A stretch of DNA of 33,373 nt from Chloroflexota bacterium (GCA_026706395.1 JAPOYU010000130.1:7168-40540); one strand, 5' to 3'; shown: positions 1 to 7,876, counted from the first letter of the stretch. A program made the numbers and translations. Notes: generated from the letters alone by a model not told the origin.

Positions 1-1
1 C

Positions 2-223
2 TCCGGCGCGCTGCTGGCCTTCACCCTCTCGCTGGACGACTTTGTCATCACCTTCTTCACCTCCGGCGTCGGCACCTCGACATTGCCCGTCTTCGTCTAT
101 GGCTTGCTGAAGTTGACCGTCACGCCGGAAGTAAACGCTATCTCGACAATCATGATGGTCTTAAGTACGATTTTGATCGGCATTTCATTGGCAATGCAGG
201 GGCGAAATACGTCCCGCGCTTAG
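2..223 (+). CDS. potC: ABC transporter permease, spermidine/putrescine type (C-terminal end only)
   Basis: The reading frame is open from the window edge to TAG at 221-223, giving the last 73 residues of a permease. The visible part begins SGALLAFTLSLDDFVITFFT and continues with a hydrophobic final helix (ISTIMMVLSTILIGISLAMQ). The LSLDDFVITFF stretch is characteristic of PotC-type inner-membrane subunits, which form the channel with PotB and bind the ATPase. A binding-protein gene follows 28 bp downstream and the ATPase comes next, so this is the end of a polyamine-type (or related cation/opine) import operon whose earlier genes lie outside the window. The substrate cannot be told from this fragment. 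The family call is firm; the potC name is by resemblance. Confidence 0.85.
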   Translation, partial: SGALLAFTLSLDDFVITFFTSGVGTSTLPVFVYGLLKLTVTPEVNAISTIMMVLSTILIGISLAMQGRNTSRA

Positions 224-251
224 TTCATTCTTCAAGACGGAGGAGAATCTC

Positions 252-1339
252 ATGAAGAAGATTATTGGTGCGCTTACACTGCTGTTTCTGTTGGTTCCAG
301 CGTCAATTGGGCAAGACATGGAGCACGAACCCTGGACTTGCCCGGAAGGCTATGAAGGGCAGACGCTCAGCATCTTCAACTGGTCGACCTACATCGCCGA
401 AGATACCGTGCCCAACTTTGAAGAAGCCTGCGGCGTGACCGTCAACTACGACATCTACGAGAGCAATGAAGCGATGCTGGCGCGCATCCGTCAGGGCAAC
501 CCCGGCTATATGACATTGTCGTGCCGAGCGGCGGCACCGTGCAGCGCATGGCGGAAGAGATGCTCTTGATTCCGCTGGATCTGGAGATGATTCCCAATGT
601 CGCCAATCTGATTCCGGACTTGCTGGGCGCGGCCTACGATCCGGAGAACATGTACTCCCTGCCCTATCAATGGGGTACGGTCGGCGTTGGCTACAGCACC
701 GAAGTCTTCCCCGACGGCATCACTTCCTGGGATCAGGTCTGGGATCACGATGGTCCGGTCGCCTGGCTGGACGACCGGCAGACCATGCTGGGCATCGCCC
801 ACTTGTTCCTGGGTAACGACCCCAATACCACCGTTCCCGATGAGATCAACGCGGCTCGCGATTACCTGATCGAGAAAGGCGGCAATGTCGTGACAGTTGC
901 GGCCGATGACGGGCAGGTGCTGCTGGAACGGGGCGATGTCGATATCGCCATCGAATACAACGGCGACATCTTGCAGATCTCTTGGGATTGCGAATGCGAT
1001 GACTACGCCTACGCCATACCGGAAGAAGGCAGCAACGTCTGGATCGACAACCTCTCGATACCGGTTGACGCGCCCAACCCGGAACTGGCGATGGTCTTCA
1101 TCGACTACATTCTCGATGCCAAGGTCGGGGCCGACCTGACCAATTACATCTGGTACGCCTCGCCGAATCAGGCGTCGATCGAATCCGGTTTCATCGACGA
1201 AGAGATCCTGAACGATCCGGCGATCTTCCCGCCGCCCGAGCAGGTGGCGAATCTCTTCGCGATCATTGATGTCGGCGCTGAGGCGGAAGAACTGATCAAC
1301 AACGCCTGGGACGAACTGCTCATCTTCCTCGGGCAATAA
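252..1339 (+). pseudogene. potD: Polyamine-type extracellular solute-binding protein, broken by a frameshift
   Basis: Two overlapping frames together make one PotD-like protein of about 362 residues. The first (from 252) has a good ribosome site (GGAGGAG), a signal peptide MKKIIGALTLLFLLVPASIG and the typical N-terminal motif LSIFNWSTYIAEDTVPNFEE. It runs into nonsense after GNPGY and stops at 569. The second carries the rest (DIVVPSGGTVQRMAEEM through YSLPYQWGTVGVGYSTE) to TAA at 1337-1339. The break is at about 508-513, where TATAT stands for the expected TAT: an extra AT (or one missing base) shifts the frame. Flanking coding quality is intact on both sides, so the lesion is recent or is a sequencing or assembly error. 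If real, the importer lacks its periplasmic receptor. It lies between the permease tail and potA. Confidence 0.85.
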
Positions 1340-1349
1340 GTCAGGCGGT

Positions 1350-1373
1350 ATACCCTGGGCTGACCTGGGGTAT
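1350..1373. repeat. Short inverted repeat after potD
   Basis: ATACCC at 1350-1355 pairs with GGGTAT at 1368-1373 around a 12-base loop, just after the potD stop codon. It could be a weak attenuator or mRNA-stabilising stem between potD and potA. No T-run follows, so I do not call it a terminator. Confidence 0.3.
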
Positions 1374-1399
1374 TTCCGAATCCACCGCAAGAAATTGCT

Positions 1400-1440
1400 C
1401 CCCCTCTCCAATGCATTGGGGAGGGGGCTGGGGGGAGGGG
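1400..1440 (+). repeat. G-rich palindromic repeat element in the potA leader
   Basis: Positions 1400-1427 form a near-perfect 28-bp palindrome with one T-G mismatch, centred on CCAATGCATTGG. It is followed by the run GGGCTGGGGGGAGGGG up to 1440. The same architecture (C-rich arm, G-rich arm, then GGGG-CNGGGGG-GGGG) recurs in the intergenic repeats at 2805-2845, 7444-7510, 9083-9168 and 9261-9347, and in reverse orientation at 17567-17592. The G-rich tail lies immediately before the likely potA start and may act as its ribosome-binding region. Confidence 0.7.
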
Positions 1441-2574
1441 TTGGCTCCTCACGCGAAAACCTACGATGTTGAACTGGTTGACATCGTCAAGGACTTCGAA
1501 TCCGGCGGCGGTCGCGTCCGCGCGGTGGATCATGTCAGCGTTCAGATCGAAGACGGCGAGTTCTTCGCGCTGCTGGGTCCCAGCGGCTGCGGCAAGACCA
1601 CAACCCTGCGCCTGATCGCCGGATTCGAGCAGCCCACCGCCGGGCACATCCTCATCCGCGGGCGGGCGATGGAAGGCATCCCGGCTTATCATCGCCCCGT
1701 GAACACCGTGTTTCAGGATTACGCCCTCTTCCCGCATCTGACCGTCGAGCAGAACATCATGTTCGGCTTGCAGATGGAGGGCGTGCACAAAAGGGAAGCG
1801 CGGAAGCTGGCGGCTGAATCGCTGGAGAAAGTGCGGCTGCCGGGCGTTGGCGGGCGCAAGCCGCATCAGCTATCCGGCGGTCAGCAGCAGCGTGTCGCCT
1901 TGGCTCGCGCATTGGTGAAGCAGCCGGCCGTGTTGCTCCTTGACGAACCGCTCGGCGCGCTCGATCTCAAATTGCGCAAGAATATGCAGTTTGAGTTGAA
2001 GGCCCTGCAGCGCGATGTCGGCATCACCTTCATCTATGTCACGCATGACCAGGAAGAAGCCATCACCATGGCCGACCGCATCGCCGTCATGAACGACGGG
2101 GTGATGCTGCAAGTCGGGACGCCGAAGCAGATCTACGAACATCCCGAGACGCACTTCGTGGCCGACTTCATCGGCGAGACAAACTTCATCGCCGGCATGC
2201 TGATCGAACGCGGCGCCGACGGCTACGGCAAGGTCCGGCTTGATGACGGGTCCATAATACGCGCCGGGTTATCCGAGGGTCTGCGCAGCTCGGCCGGCGC
2301 AGTCACGGTGGCCATCCGCCCCGAGCGCATCGGCATTACAGCTGATGACCAACTGGATGACTCGGACGCCGCGGGCGTGACAGTTCTTGACGCGCTACTA
2401 ACCGACAGCCAGTACATCGGCACGGATACGCGCTTTACGCTGCGAATCGGCGGTCGGATAGAGCTGGTTGCGCGCTTGCAAAACATCAAAGACCAGGAAC
2501 ACGCCGCCCTAAAAATCGGGGGGAATGTCAAAGTATTCTGGGGGGATTCGAGCACGACCGTGCTGGATAAGTAA
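1441..2574 (+). CDS. potA: ABC transporter ATPase, spermidine/putrescine type
   Basis: Cytoplasmic ATPase that powers the polyamine-type importer encoded upstream. Visible in order: Walker A (GPSGCGKTT), Q-loop (NTVFQDYALFPHL), signature (LSGGQQQRVALARAL), Walker B (VLLLDEPLGALD), H-loop (VTHDQEEA), then a C-terminal TOBE-type regulatory domain (IRPERIGI...). Length, about 377 residues, fits PotA. The start is uncertain. An in-frame ATG at 1411 exists but lies inside the palindrome centre, has no ribosome site, and would add MHWGGGWGEG, which is just translated repeat. I prefer TTG at 1441, directly after the purine-rich repeat tail, followed by the family-like YDVELVDIVKDF. Function is confident; the exact substrate is inferred. 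Confidence 0.93.
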   Translation: MAPHAKTYDVELVDIVKDFESGGGRVRAVDHVSVQIEDGEFFALLGPSGCGKTTTLRLIAGFEQPTAGHILIRGRAMEGIPAYHRPVNTVFQDYALFPHLTVEQNIMFGLQMEGVHKREARKLAAESLEKVRLPGVGGRKPHQLSGGQQQRVALARALVKQPAVLLLDEPLGALDLKLRKNMQFELKALQRDVGITFIYVTHDQEEAITMADRIAVMNDGVMLQVGTPKQIYEHPETHFVADFIGETNFIAGMLIERGADGYGKVRLDDGSIIRAGLSEGLRSSAGAVTVAIRPERIGITADDQLDDSDAAGVTVLDALLTDSQYIGTDTRFTLRIGGRIELVARLQNIKDQEHAALKIGGNVKVFWGDSSTTVLDK

Positions 2575-2676
2575 ATCCAAGTAAGTAATTGTAAACTAAC
2601 CACCGAGTACACCGAGTTTTTCTGAGGTTACAGAGGAGCATTCGAAACCATTACATATCACGCCAATCCAGCAGCC

Positions 2677-2937
2677 TGTAAGGGATGATCGGTATTTCAA
2701 ATTTCATGGATAGTTAGCTGAAAGAATATCGAATCCTTACCAAAAAAAGACGGTCAATCCCTGCACATGCGAACTGATTGCAAGGAAATCCGCAAAACTT
2801 AGCTCCCCTTCCCTGATTTATCGGGGAAGGGGCCGGGGGATGGGGTAAAAAAGCATTTCAAGCACCTAATACCAATCAAGCCTTGTAGGGGCGAGCGGCG
2901 GCCTAGTGGGTGTCTACGCGACCCTTGGCTCGCCCGC
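2677..2937 (+). repeat. Composite intergenic repeat, copy A
   Basis: This stretch is nearly collinear with 7541-7794: it begins TGTAAGGGATGATCGG, passes through the G-rich palindrome (CCCCTTCCC at 2805-2813 pairing with GGGAAGGGG at 2824-2832, a perfect 9-bp stem with a 10-base loop), and ends with CTTGTAGGGGCGAG and CGCCCG. Compared with the 7541 copy it lacks the nested stem in the loop. It instead carries about 26 extra bases (2896-2921) near its end containing TGTCTACGCG, flanked by GGGT (2908-2911) and ACCC (2921-2924). It occupies most of the 515-bp gap between potA and the next gene. Confidence 0.75.
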
Positions 2938-3009
2938 AAACCCCTCACTCTGTGCCTCTGTGGTGAATCCCTTTATGCGGAGTTCGGTATACCTTGAAAT
3001 CCACCACTC
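2938..3009 (+). repeat. Tail of composite repeat A with CTCTGTGG minisatellite-like sequence
   Basis: CTCTGTGCCTCTGTGGTG followed by a stretch containing GGTATACC and ending CCACCACTCC is a diverged counterpart of 7868-7935. An inverted relative (ACCACCGAGTACACCGAG) lies at 2598-2615, so the block between potA and the next gene is bounded by sequences in opposite orientation. No coding content is seen in 2575-3089. Confidence 0.5.
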
Positions 3010-3045
3010 CCACATCCGCAATCTATAGCGCGCATTCCGGCTTGA

Positions 3046-3054
3046 TGGTAATAT
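3046..3054 (+). promoter_or_regulatory. TG-extended -10 promoter candidate for the dehalogenase-like gene
   Basis: TGGTAATAT fits an extended -10 element (TGn followed by TAATAT), 35 bp before the ATG at 3090. No convincing -35 is present. A start site near 3061 would give a leader of about 30 bases. Confidence 0.4.
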
Positions 3055-3089
3055 CAGCCTGACGATTTGGACGTGCCGACGAGATCCAC

Positions 3090-4307
3090 ATGATCGCCCC
3101 GCTCCGGGAAAAGACCTATATTCGCGAAAATGGCCGTTGCCGCAAGCCGGTTGACGCCAAGACTGGCTTCGAGGTCACAGAGGACTTCCAGCGCTTCAAT
3201 CAGAAGTACGACATGTTCAATCGCGCCGTCTGGGACGAGGAAGTGCGGTCGGATCGGTCGCGCAAGTTCTTCGAGTCCTACTTCACCGATCTGGCGGAGT
3301 TTCGCAAAGTCGAGGGCTTTCAACATCGCGACTACGCCCTCCGCAACGCCGCCTGGTACATCGCCGATTTCACCGCCGACTTGCTGGAGACGAGCGACGA
3401 CCGCAAGGAAGGTTTCCTCGATACCTACACCATGTTCCGCGAAGGCGCGACCCGCAAGACCGAAGCGAGCCCGGAAGAAAACACCGCGGAGCTGAAGCGC
3501 GCCGGTCGCTTCCTCGGCGCGGACGCCATCGGCATCTGCGAATACGACGAGCGCTGGGTCTATACGCACAACTACAGCCGACAAAAGCTGACCGACAAAG
3601 AAATGGACCTGCCGGAAGATTTAACCTCCGCCGTCGTGATCGTCAACGAGATGGATCACGCGACCATCGAAACGGTGCCCTCCGCCCTGAGCGGCGCCGC
3701 AACCGGGCAAGGTTACAGCCGCGATATCATCGCCGTGTTGTCCATCACGCAGTACATACGCAATCTCGGCTACCGCGCCTTCGCCAGCCTCAATGATACG
3801 GCGCTGTCCATCCCGCTGGCGATTCAAGCCGGCCTGGGCCAGTATGGGCGGCATGGCCTGCTCATCACGCCGGAGTTCGGTCCGCGCGTCCGCATCGCCA
3901 AGATCTTCACCGACCTCCCCTTGATCTCCGATGAGCCGATCGATTTCGGCGTCACCGAGACCTGCGACATCTGCCGCCGCTGCAGCACAGCCTGCCCGGT
4001 CAAAGCCATCCCCTTTGACGAGCCCAACTTCGACAGGCATGATGGCGTTTCGCATCTCAAAGGCGTCAAGAAATGGACCATCGACGCCAAACAATGCTTT
4101 CAATTCTGGGCGAACCAAGGCACTGATTGTTCGATCTGCATCCGCGTCTGCCCCTACAATCGCGATTTCTCGAAACTCTTCAATCGAGCCCTGCGCTGGA
4201 TGCTGGGCAATCGCTGGCGGCGTCTGGCGCTCTGGCTGGACCAAAAACTCAAGCATGGCGAGCGGAAAACAGCCGGCTGGTGGTGGGGTCGGGCCTCAAG
4301 TGGCTGA
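3090..4307 (+). CDS. Reductive-dehalogenase-family iron-sulfur protein (cytoplasmic form)
   Basis: A 405-residue protein of the reductive dehalogenase/epoxyqueuosine reductase superfamily. The segment AGLGQYGRHGLLITPEFG (about 247-264), followed by RVRIAKIFTDLPL, is the corrinoid-domain motif of dehalogenases. Two [4Fe-4S] sites follow: C292, C295, C298, C302 and C336, C347, C350, C354, the second inside CFQFWANQGTDCSICIRVCP, which is dehalogenase-like rather than QueG-like. Family members use cobalamin and two clusters for reductive cleavage, classically of carbon-halogen bonds. There is no twin-arginine leader and no RdhB anchor gene beside it, so a cytoplasmic, non-respiratory role is likely. 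The C-terminus is basic and Trp-rich (KTAGWWWGR). An extended -10 lies 35 bp upstream. The actual substrate is unknown. Confidence 0.85.
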   Translation: MIAPLREKTYIRENGRCRKPVDAKTGFEVTEDFQRFNQKYDMFNRAVWDEEVRSDRSRKFFESYFTDLAEFRKVEGFQHRDYALRNAAWYIADFTADLLETSDDRKEGFLDTYTMFREGATRKTEASPEENTAELKRAGRFLGADAIGICEYDERWVYTHNYSRQKLTDKEMDLPEDLTSAVVIVNEMDHATIETVPSALSGAATGQGYSRDIIAVLSITQYIRNLGYRAFASLNDTALSIPLAIQAGLGQYGRHGLLITPEFGPRVRIAKIFTDLPLISDEPIDFGVTETCDICRRCSTACPVKAIPFDEPNFDRHDGVSHLKGVKKWTIDAKQCFQFWANQGTDCSICIRVCPYNRDFSKLFNRALRWMLGNRWRRLALWLDQKLKHGERKTAGWWWGRASSG

Positions 4308-4358
4308 TTGCTCGGACAAAACAGTTGCTGCGATAGACTCAAACGGGCATCCCTTTCG

Positions 4359-4772
4359 ATGAACCAACTCCTGGCTGGTCTAAGCTTCGCGCCATTGCGG
4401 CTTGCTGTGGCCATCGGCTGGTCGATACTGCTGTCAGTGCTTTTGCTGCAAGCTGAGGCCGACCCGCTGATCGACCTCGGTATCCCCCGCGGAGACAATA
4501 CGCTCGCCCGCGAACTCGCCTTCAGCACCCTCCATTTGCTGGCGTTCAGCGCGACTTGCCTCTGCTGGTTCTGGGCCCTGCCGCATAAATGGCGGCCGCG
4601 GAGCTCACTAATCATCGCCCTCGCGATCACGATCATACTCGGCGCCGCTACCGAGCTTTTGCAGACCTATACGCTCGATCGCTACGCATCCTGGATCGAC
4701 CTGGTGGCGAACATCTGTGGAGCGGTGCTGGCGGCGAAAGTGATTTGGATGCGCCAAGCCGCGCAACAGTAG
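4359..4772 (+). CDS. VanZ-like small membrane protein
   Basis: 137 residues starting MNQLLAGLSF, with about four hydrophobic segments (near residues 13-31, 50-70, 79-98 and 110-130). The C-terminal pattern ELLQTYTLDRYASWIDLVANICGA matches the VanZ-family signature (E..Q...  .R..s..D...N..G). VanZ-like proteins are inner-membrane proteins of poorly known role, some linked to glycopeptide resistance. The gene starts 51 bp after the dehalogenase-like gene in the same direction and may be co-transcribed, but it is not an RdhB-type anchor. A longer frame opens at 4308; I chose 4359 because the protein then begins at the usual N-terminal hydrophobic region. Confidence 0.72.
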   Translation: MNQLLAGLSFAPLRLAVAIGWSILLSVLLLQAEADPLIDLGIPRGDNTLARELAFSTLHLLAFSATCLCWFWALPHKWRPRSSLIIALAITIILGAATELLQTYTLDRYASWIDLVANICGAVLAAKVIWMRQAAQQ

Positions 4773-4852
4773 TCCCCGGGCCGTCATCCCCCCGTACTCG
4801 ACATTACCGCCCCAACGCTCATTCAAGCGGATTATCGCCGCTCTTCGTCTTA

Positions 4853-4861
4853 TGCTAAGCT
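4853..4861 (+). promoter_or_regulatory. TG-extended -10 promoter candidate for the propeller/SH3 gene
   Basis: TGCTAAGCT is an extended -10 pattern 30 bp before the ATG at 4892. It overlaps a small inverted repeat (TATGCT at 4851-4856 and AGCATA at 4865-4870), which could be an operator. Confidence 0.35.
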
Positions 4862-4891
4862 GGAAGCATACTGACCTACGGGACAATCACT

Positions 4892-6616
4892 ATGAGACAA
4901 ATTCTCTCGCGGATTGCGCTATGCTTCTGGGCGCTGGCGCTCGCAGGCGCCGTATCGGCTCAGTCGATCAACCAAAACGTCTATGCTTTTATGCAAGGCG
5001 ACTTGTGGAAGTTCGACCTGGACAGCAACACATCGGCGCAGTTGACGCGCACCGGCTACAATGGCGGACCGATACTTTCCCCCGACGGCGGAAAACTCGC
5101 CTACTTGGCGACCTCCGAGGCATTTGTGGCGCGCTGGGAAGCGGGCACATCCACGCAGACCGGCGGGACCCCGCCAGCCAACGTCTGGATTATGGACGTA
5201 ACAAGCGAGACCTTCACGCTTGTCGCCGATCAAACTGGCGCGAGCGCGGCGGGATATTTGCGCTCGCTCCCCGTCTGGTCCCCCGATAGCCGGCGGCTGG
5301 CCTGGATAGAATTCGACCCGGAAGGGCCGGCCTTGGAAACGGCCGTCTTGCGCGTTTATGACATGGGTTCCGGCGACCGGACTACCGTGCCAAGATCGCT
5401 CGACTTGGGCATACAGGGCGACAACTTACGAATGCCAAGCCTGCGCTGGGGCGGCGGCGGGATTGCCCGCCTGCTCTATACCTCCGCGCCCGGCAGCGAC
5501 GAGCCGGCCCTCTTTGTTGAATTCATTGACGTCGACGCCGGCGCATTGACAAAATATGACCTCGGATTGAACGCCAACCGCGACAACACCGTACGCGACT
5601 TTATCTGGGTGGATCATCTGGGCGCCAGCCGGCTGGCCCTGCAGATTCAAGACTATTGGGAGGTGATGAATCCCGCAGATGGGAACCGCGCGCGACTGCT
5701 CGACCCGCCGCGCTTGAAGAATCGCGGGATATCCGGCGCCATCCAGGTCATACCCGCCTCGGTGGCCAACGCCAGTGGCGATTGGGATATCCACTGGTAC
5801 GCCACCAGCGGCGCAAACCTGTACAACACCGGTTATGACAGTCCCCGCGTCAACCGCAATTACTTGCCCGCCCTCTCGCCGGACGGGACGCGCATGGCCT
5901 GGCATAATGGCGACCACATCAGCAGTTGGAATATCGGTCTGGCGGAAGGCAATCGCGCCCTGGCCAGCGACGCCAGCCATCGCCGTGCTTTCCCGATCCC
6001 GCAGCCTGTCAGCGTCGTCTGGGCCCCCACAGAGTGGATCACAACCGGCGCGGTTGCCGGCGCTCCCGTTAGTCAAATATCGGCGGCATGTGCCTTGACA
6101 CCGCTCCTCAGCGCGGGGGACGAGGCCATCGTCAGTCCAGACGTCACGCTGCGAATCCGCAGCGACGCCTCCACCACCGGTTCAGAACTGGCCCGGGCCG
6201 AGTCAGGCTCGGTCCTCACCATCCAGGCCGGCCCGATCTGCGCCGATGGATACCACTGGTATGCCGTCCACGATGACGAATTGGCCGGCTGGTCAGCGGA
6301 AGGCGGCGGAGGAGAATACTGGCTGCTCTACCACCTGGCTTGCGCTGACAGCCCGCCGACGCGCCTGACGACCGGAATGACGGCGGCCGTTAGCGGAGAC
6401 CGCGTCGTCAACATCCGCAGCAGCCCCGGCGCGGCCGATACGCAAGTGGTCTGGGCGGTGGCGGCCGGCGAAGAGTTTGATGTCGCCGGCCTCCCGCAGT
6501 GCGGGGCGGCGGGACTGCGCTGGTACCCAATACGCCGCGACCAGGTCAGCGGCTGGATCGCCGAGGGACAAGGCGATGAATACTGGATTGAGCCGGTCGC
6601 CGATCAGTCCCGCTGA
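4892..6616 (+). CDS. Secreted TolB-like beta-propeller protein with two C-terminal SH3-type domains
   Basis: 574 residues. A signal peptide (MRQILSRIALCFWALALAGAVSA, cleavage near 23) precedes repeated WD40-like/PD40 blades recognisable by SPDG-type turns (GPILSPDGGKLAYLA, LPVWSPDSRRLAWIE, PALSPDGTRMAWH) over about residues 30-380. Two bacterial SH3-type repeats follow: about 400-475 (VTLRIRSDAS...WYAVHDDELAGWSAEGGG) and 490-570 (VVNIRSSPGA...WYPIRRDQVSGWIAEGQG). These domains usually bind cell-wall or extracellular ligands; the propeller may bind proteins or sugars. No enzyme motif is visible. The 3' end overlaps the convergent acetyltransferase gene by 13 bp. The architecture is common in Chloroflexota; the precise role is unknown. 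Confidence 0.85.
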   Translation: MRQILSRIALCFWALALAGAVSAQSINQNVYAFMQGDLWKFDLDSNTSAQLTRTGYNGGPILSPDGGKLAYLATSEAFVARWEAGTSTQTGGTPPANVWIMDVTSETFTLVADQTGASAAGYLRSLPVWSPDSRRLAWIEFDPEGPALETAVLRVYDMGSGDRTTVPRSLDLGIQGDNLRMPSLRWGGGGIARLLYTSAPGSDEPALFVEFIDVDAGALTKYDLGLNANRDNTVRDFIWVDHLGASRLALQIQDYWEVMNPADGNRARLLDPPRLKNRGISGAIQVIPASVANASGDWDIHWYATSGANLYNTGYDSPRVNRNYLPALSPDGTRMAWHNGDHISSWNIGLAEGNRALASDASHRRAFPIPQPVSVVWAPTEWITTGAVAGAPVSQISAACALTPLLSAGDEAIVSPDVTLRIRSDASTTGSELARAESGSVLTIQAGPICADGYHWYAVHDDELAGWSAEGGGGEYWLLYHLACADSPPTRLTTGMTAAVSGDRVVNIRSSPGAADTQVVWAVAAGEEFDVAGLPQCGAAGLRWYPIRRDQVSGWIAEGQGDEYWIEPVADQSR

Positions 6617-7230
6617 AAGTCCGGGTTTTCCCAAACGATCAGCGTCGCCCAGTTGTCCGAGGCTTCGTCTTCGATATAGTCTTCCAGCAAGCCGCGTACA
6701 GCAAAGCCCCGGCCAAGCTGAAACGATAGCGTACTGTCGTAGAGCTCGCCCGCCACGACCCGGGCGACATAGTCTTGCGGCGTCATGGCCGCTTTGTAGT
6801 CGGCGAATCCCGGGATGAGCCCGCCGGCGACGATCCCGCGGCGCTTCAAGCCTCTCACTATATCTTTGCGCGCCCCGTACAGCAGCGAGCCCACGCCGCG
6901 CCGCCGAAAATCCGGATGCACGCTGATATCGGCGCCGTAATACCAATCACCCTGCGGATCATGATGGCTGTAGTAACCGCCGTCGATGATCTCCTGGAAG
7001 CTGTGCTGAGCCTGCTCGAAATCAAAGTCGATCAGAAAGCCCGAGCCCAAACCAATGACGCGTTCGTCGAGCAAGGCGACGAAATTACCCTCCGGGAACA
7101 ACTTGCAATGATTGAGGAAATGCTCCTCCCGCATCAGTTCCTCAGCCCCCAGCGTAGGAAAGCAATCGCGCTGCAACTGCTCAAGCGCGCGGGCGTAGCG
7201 CGGCTCTATCGTCTCTATCCGGATCGTCAT
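6604..7230 (-). CDS. GNAT-family N-acetyltransferase
   Basis: 208 residues starting MTIRIETIEPRYARAL. The acetyl-CoA-binding motif is clear: ADISVHPDFRRRGVGSLLYG, with the R-R-x-G-x-G loop. The start is at 7230 because GAGGCGG lies just upstream; the frame stays open a further 53 codons into the repeat-bearing intergenic DNA, but that extension is not GNAT-like. The enzyme transfers acetyl from acetyl-CoA to an amine or small molecule that cannot be predicted. Its last 13 bp overlap the end of the convergent propeller gene (6604-6616), so neither gene has room for a terminator there. Confidence 0.85.
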   Translation of the reverse strand: MTIRIETIEPRYARALEQLQRDCFPTLGAEELMREEHFLNHCKLFPEGNFVALLDERVIGLGSGFLIDFDFEQAQHSFQEIIDGGYYSHHDPQGDWYYGADISVHPDFRRRGVGSLLYGARKDIVRGLKRRGIVAGGLIPGFADYKAAMTPQDYVARVVAGELYDSTLSFQLGRGFAVRGLLEDYIEDEASDNWATLIVWENPDFQRD

Positions 7231-7398
7231 CACCGCCTCGCGACTCGCTAGATAAGGTGTTCCAAGAAAGTAATGTGAAAGGTTGACGAAGTAAAGAGAG
7301 ACACAAAAATCGAAACCTTGTAAGGCTTGTCCGCTACTGAAACTCATACGCATAAATAACTGAAATAACACTGAAACAATACAATACAAGAGGGTCGA

Positions 7399-7540
7399 TC
7401 CTTGCGAAACTCACAATTACTACGAAATCCGCCAAGTTTTGCTCCCCTTCCCTCCTTGTGGGATGCTCGCCATAGAGATGGCGAGAGGGGCCGGGGGATG
7501 GGGGGACGAATTGTGCAAGCGCCCAGTACCGGACAAGCAT
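7399..7540 (+). repeat. Composite intergenic repeat with one nested stem
   Basis: GATCCTTGCGAAACTCA..ATTACTACGAAATCCGC is shared with 9213-9250. It leads into the G-rich palindrome starting at 7444. Inside that loop a second perfect palindrome is present: CTCGCCAT at 7466-7473, AGAG loop, ATGGCGAG at 7478-7485. The unit ends with a spacer (CAGTACCGGACAAGC) shared with the next copy, which abuts at 7541. The DNA at 7231-7398 is A+T-richer; I see no gene in it. Confidence 0.7.
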
Positions 7541-7794
7541 TGTAAGGGATGATCGGTATTTCAAATTTCATGGATAGTCAACTGAAAGAATATTGAAACC
7601 TTACCAAAAAAAGACGATCAATCCGTGCACATGCGAACTGATTGCAAGAAAATCCGCAAAACTTAGCTCCCCTTCCCTGATTTATCGGATGCCCGCCATA
7701 GAGATGGCGGGAAGGGGCCGGGGGATGGGGTAAAAAAGCGTGTCAAGCACCCAATACCGGACAAGCCTTGTAGGGGCGAGCCTTGGGTCGCCCG
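7541..7794 (+). repeat. Composite intergenic repeat, copy B, with one nested stem
   Basis: Almost the same as 2677-2937, but the palindrome loop contains a 22-base insertion bearing CCCGCCAT (7692-7699), AGAG, ATGGCGGG (7704-7711), a perfect 8-bp stem. Relative to the stem at 7466-7485, the second base pair is changed on both sides (T-A to C-G), so pairing is kept. It ends TTGTAGGGGCGAG and CGCCCG. Confidence 0.75.
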
Positions 7795-7849
7795 AAACTA
7801 GTCCAAATAAACCATCATTACTTTCTCGGATTTACTTCTGTGACTTCGG

Positions 7850-7876
7850 TGTACTCAGTGTACTCAGTGTACTCGG
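7850..7876 (+). repeat. 9-bp tandem repeat (three units)
   Basis: TGTACTCAG, TGTACTCAG, TGTACTCGG stand head to tail, flanked by CTTCGG and TGGTAAAAAATCC. The reverse complement resembles the ACCACCGAGTACACCGAG sequence at 2598-2615. No gene is seen in 7231-8048 apart from these repeats. Confidence 0.75.

Noticed and set aside
506..1411. Long minus-strand open frame of 301 residues opposite potD
   Set aside because: It is antisense to a clear PotD-like coding sequence and has no family-like motifs; long antisense frames are expected in G+C-rich DNA.
4308..4358. Extended N-terminus of the VanZ-like protein (MLGQNSCCDRLKRASLS)
   Set aside because: Polar, Cys-rich leader not seen in the family; the ATG at 4359 begins at the first hydrophobic region.
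7231..7389. Extended N-terminus of the GNAT protein
   Set aside because: A ribosome site sits directly before the ATG at 7230, and the upstream codons come from intergenic DNA without similarity to the family.
7590..7610. Terminator-like A/T run after CCTTACC in the repeat
   Set aside because: No stem precedes the run and the same sequence recurs in the 2677 copy as part of the repeat.
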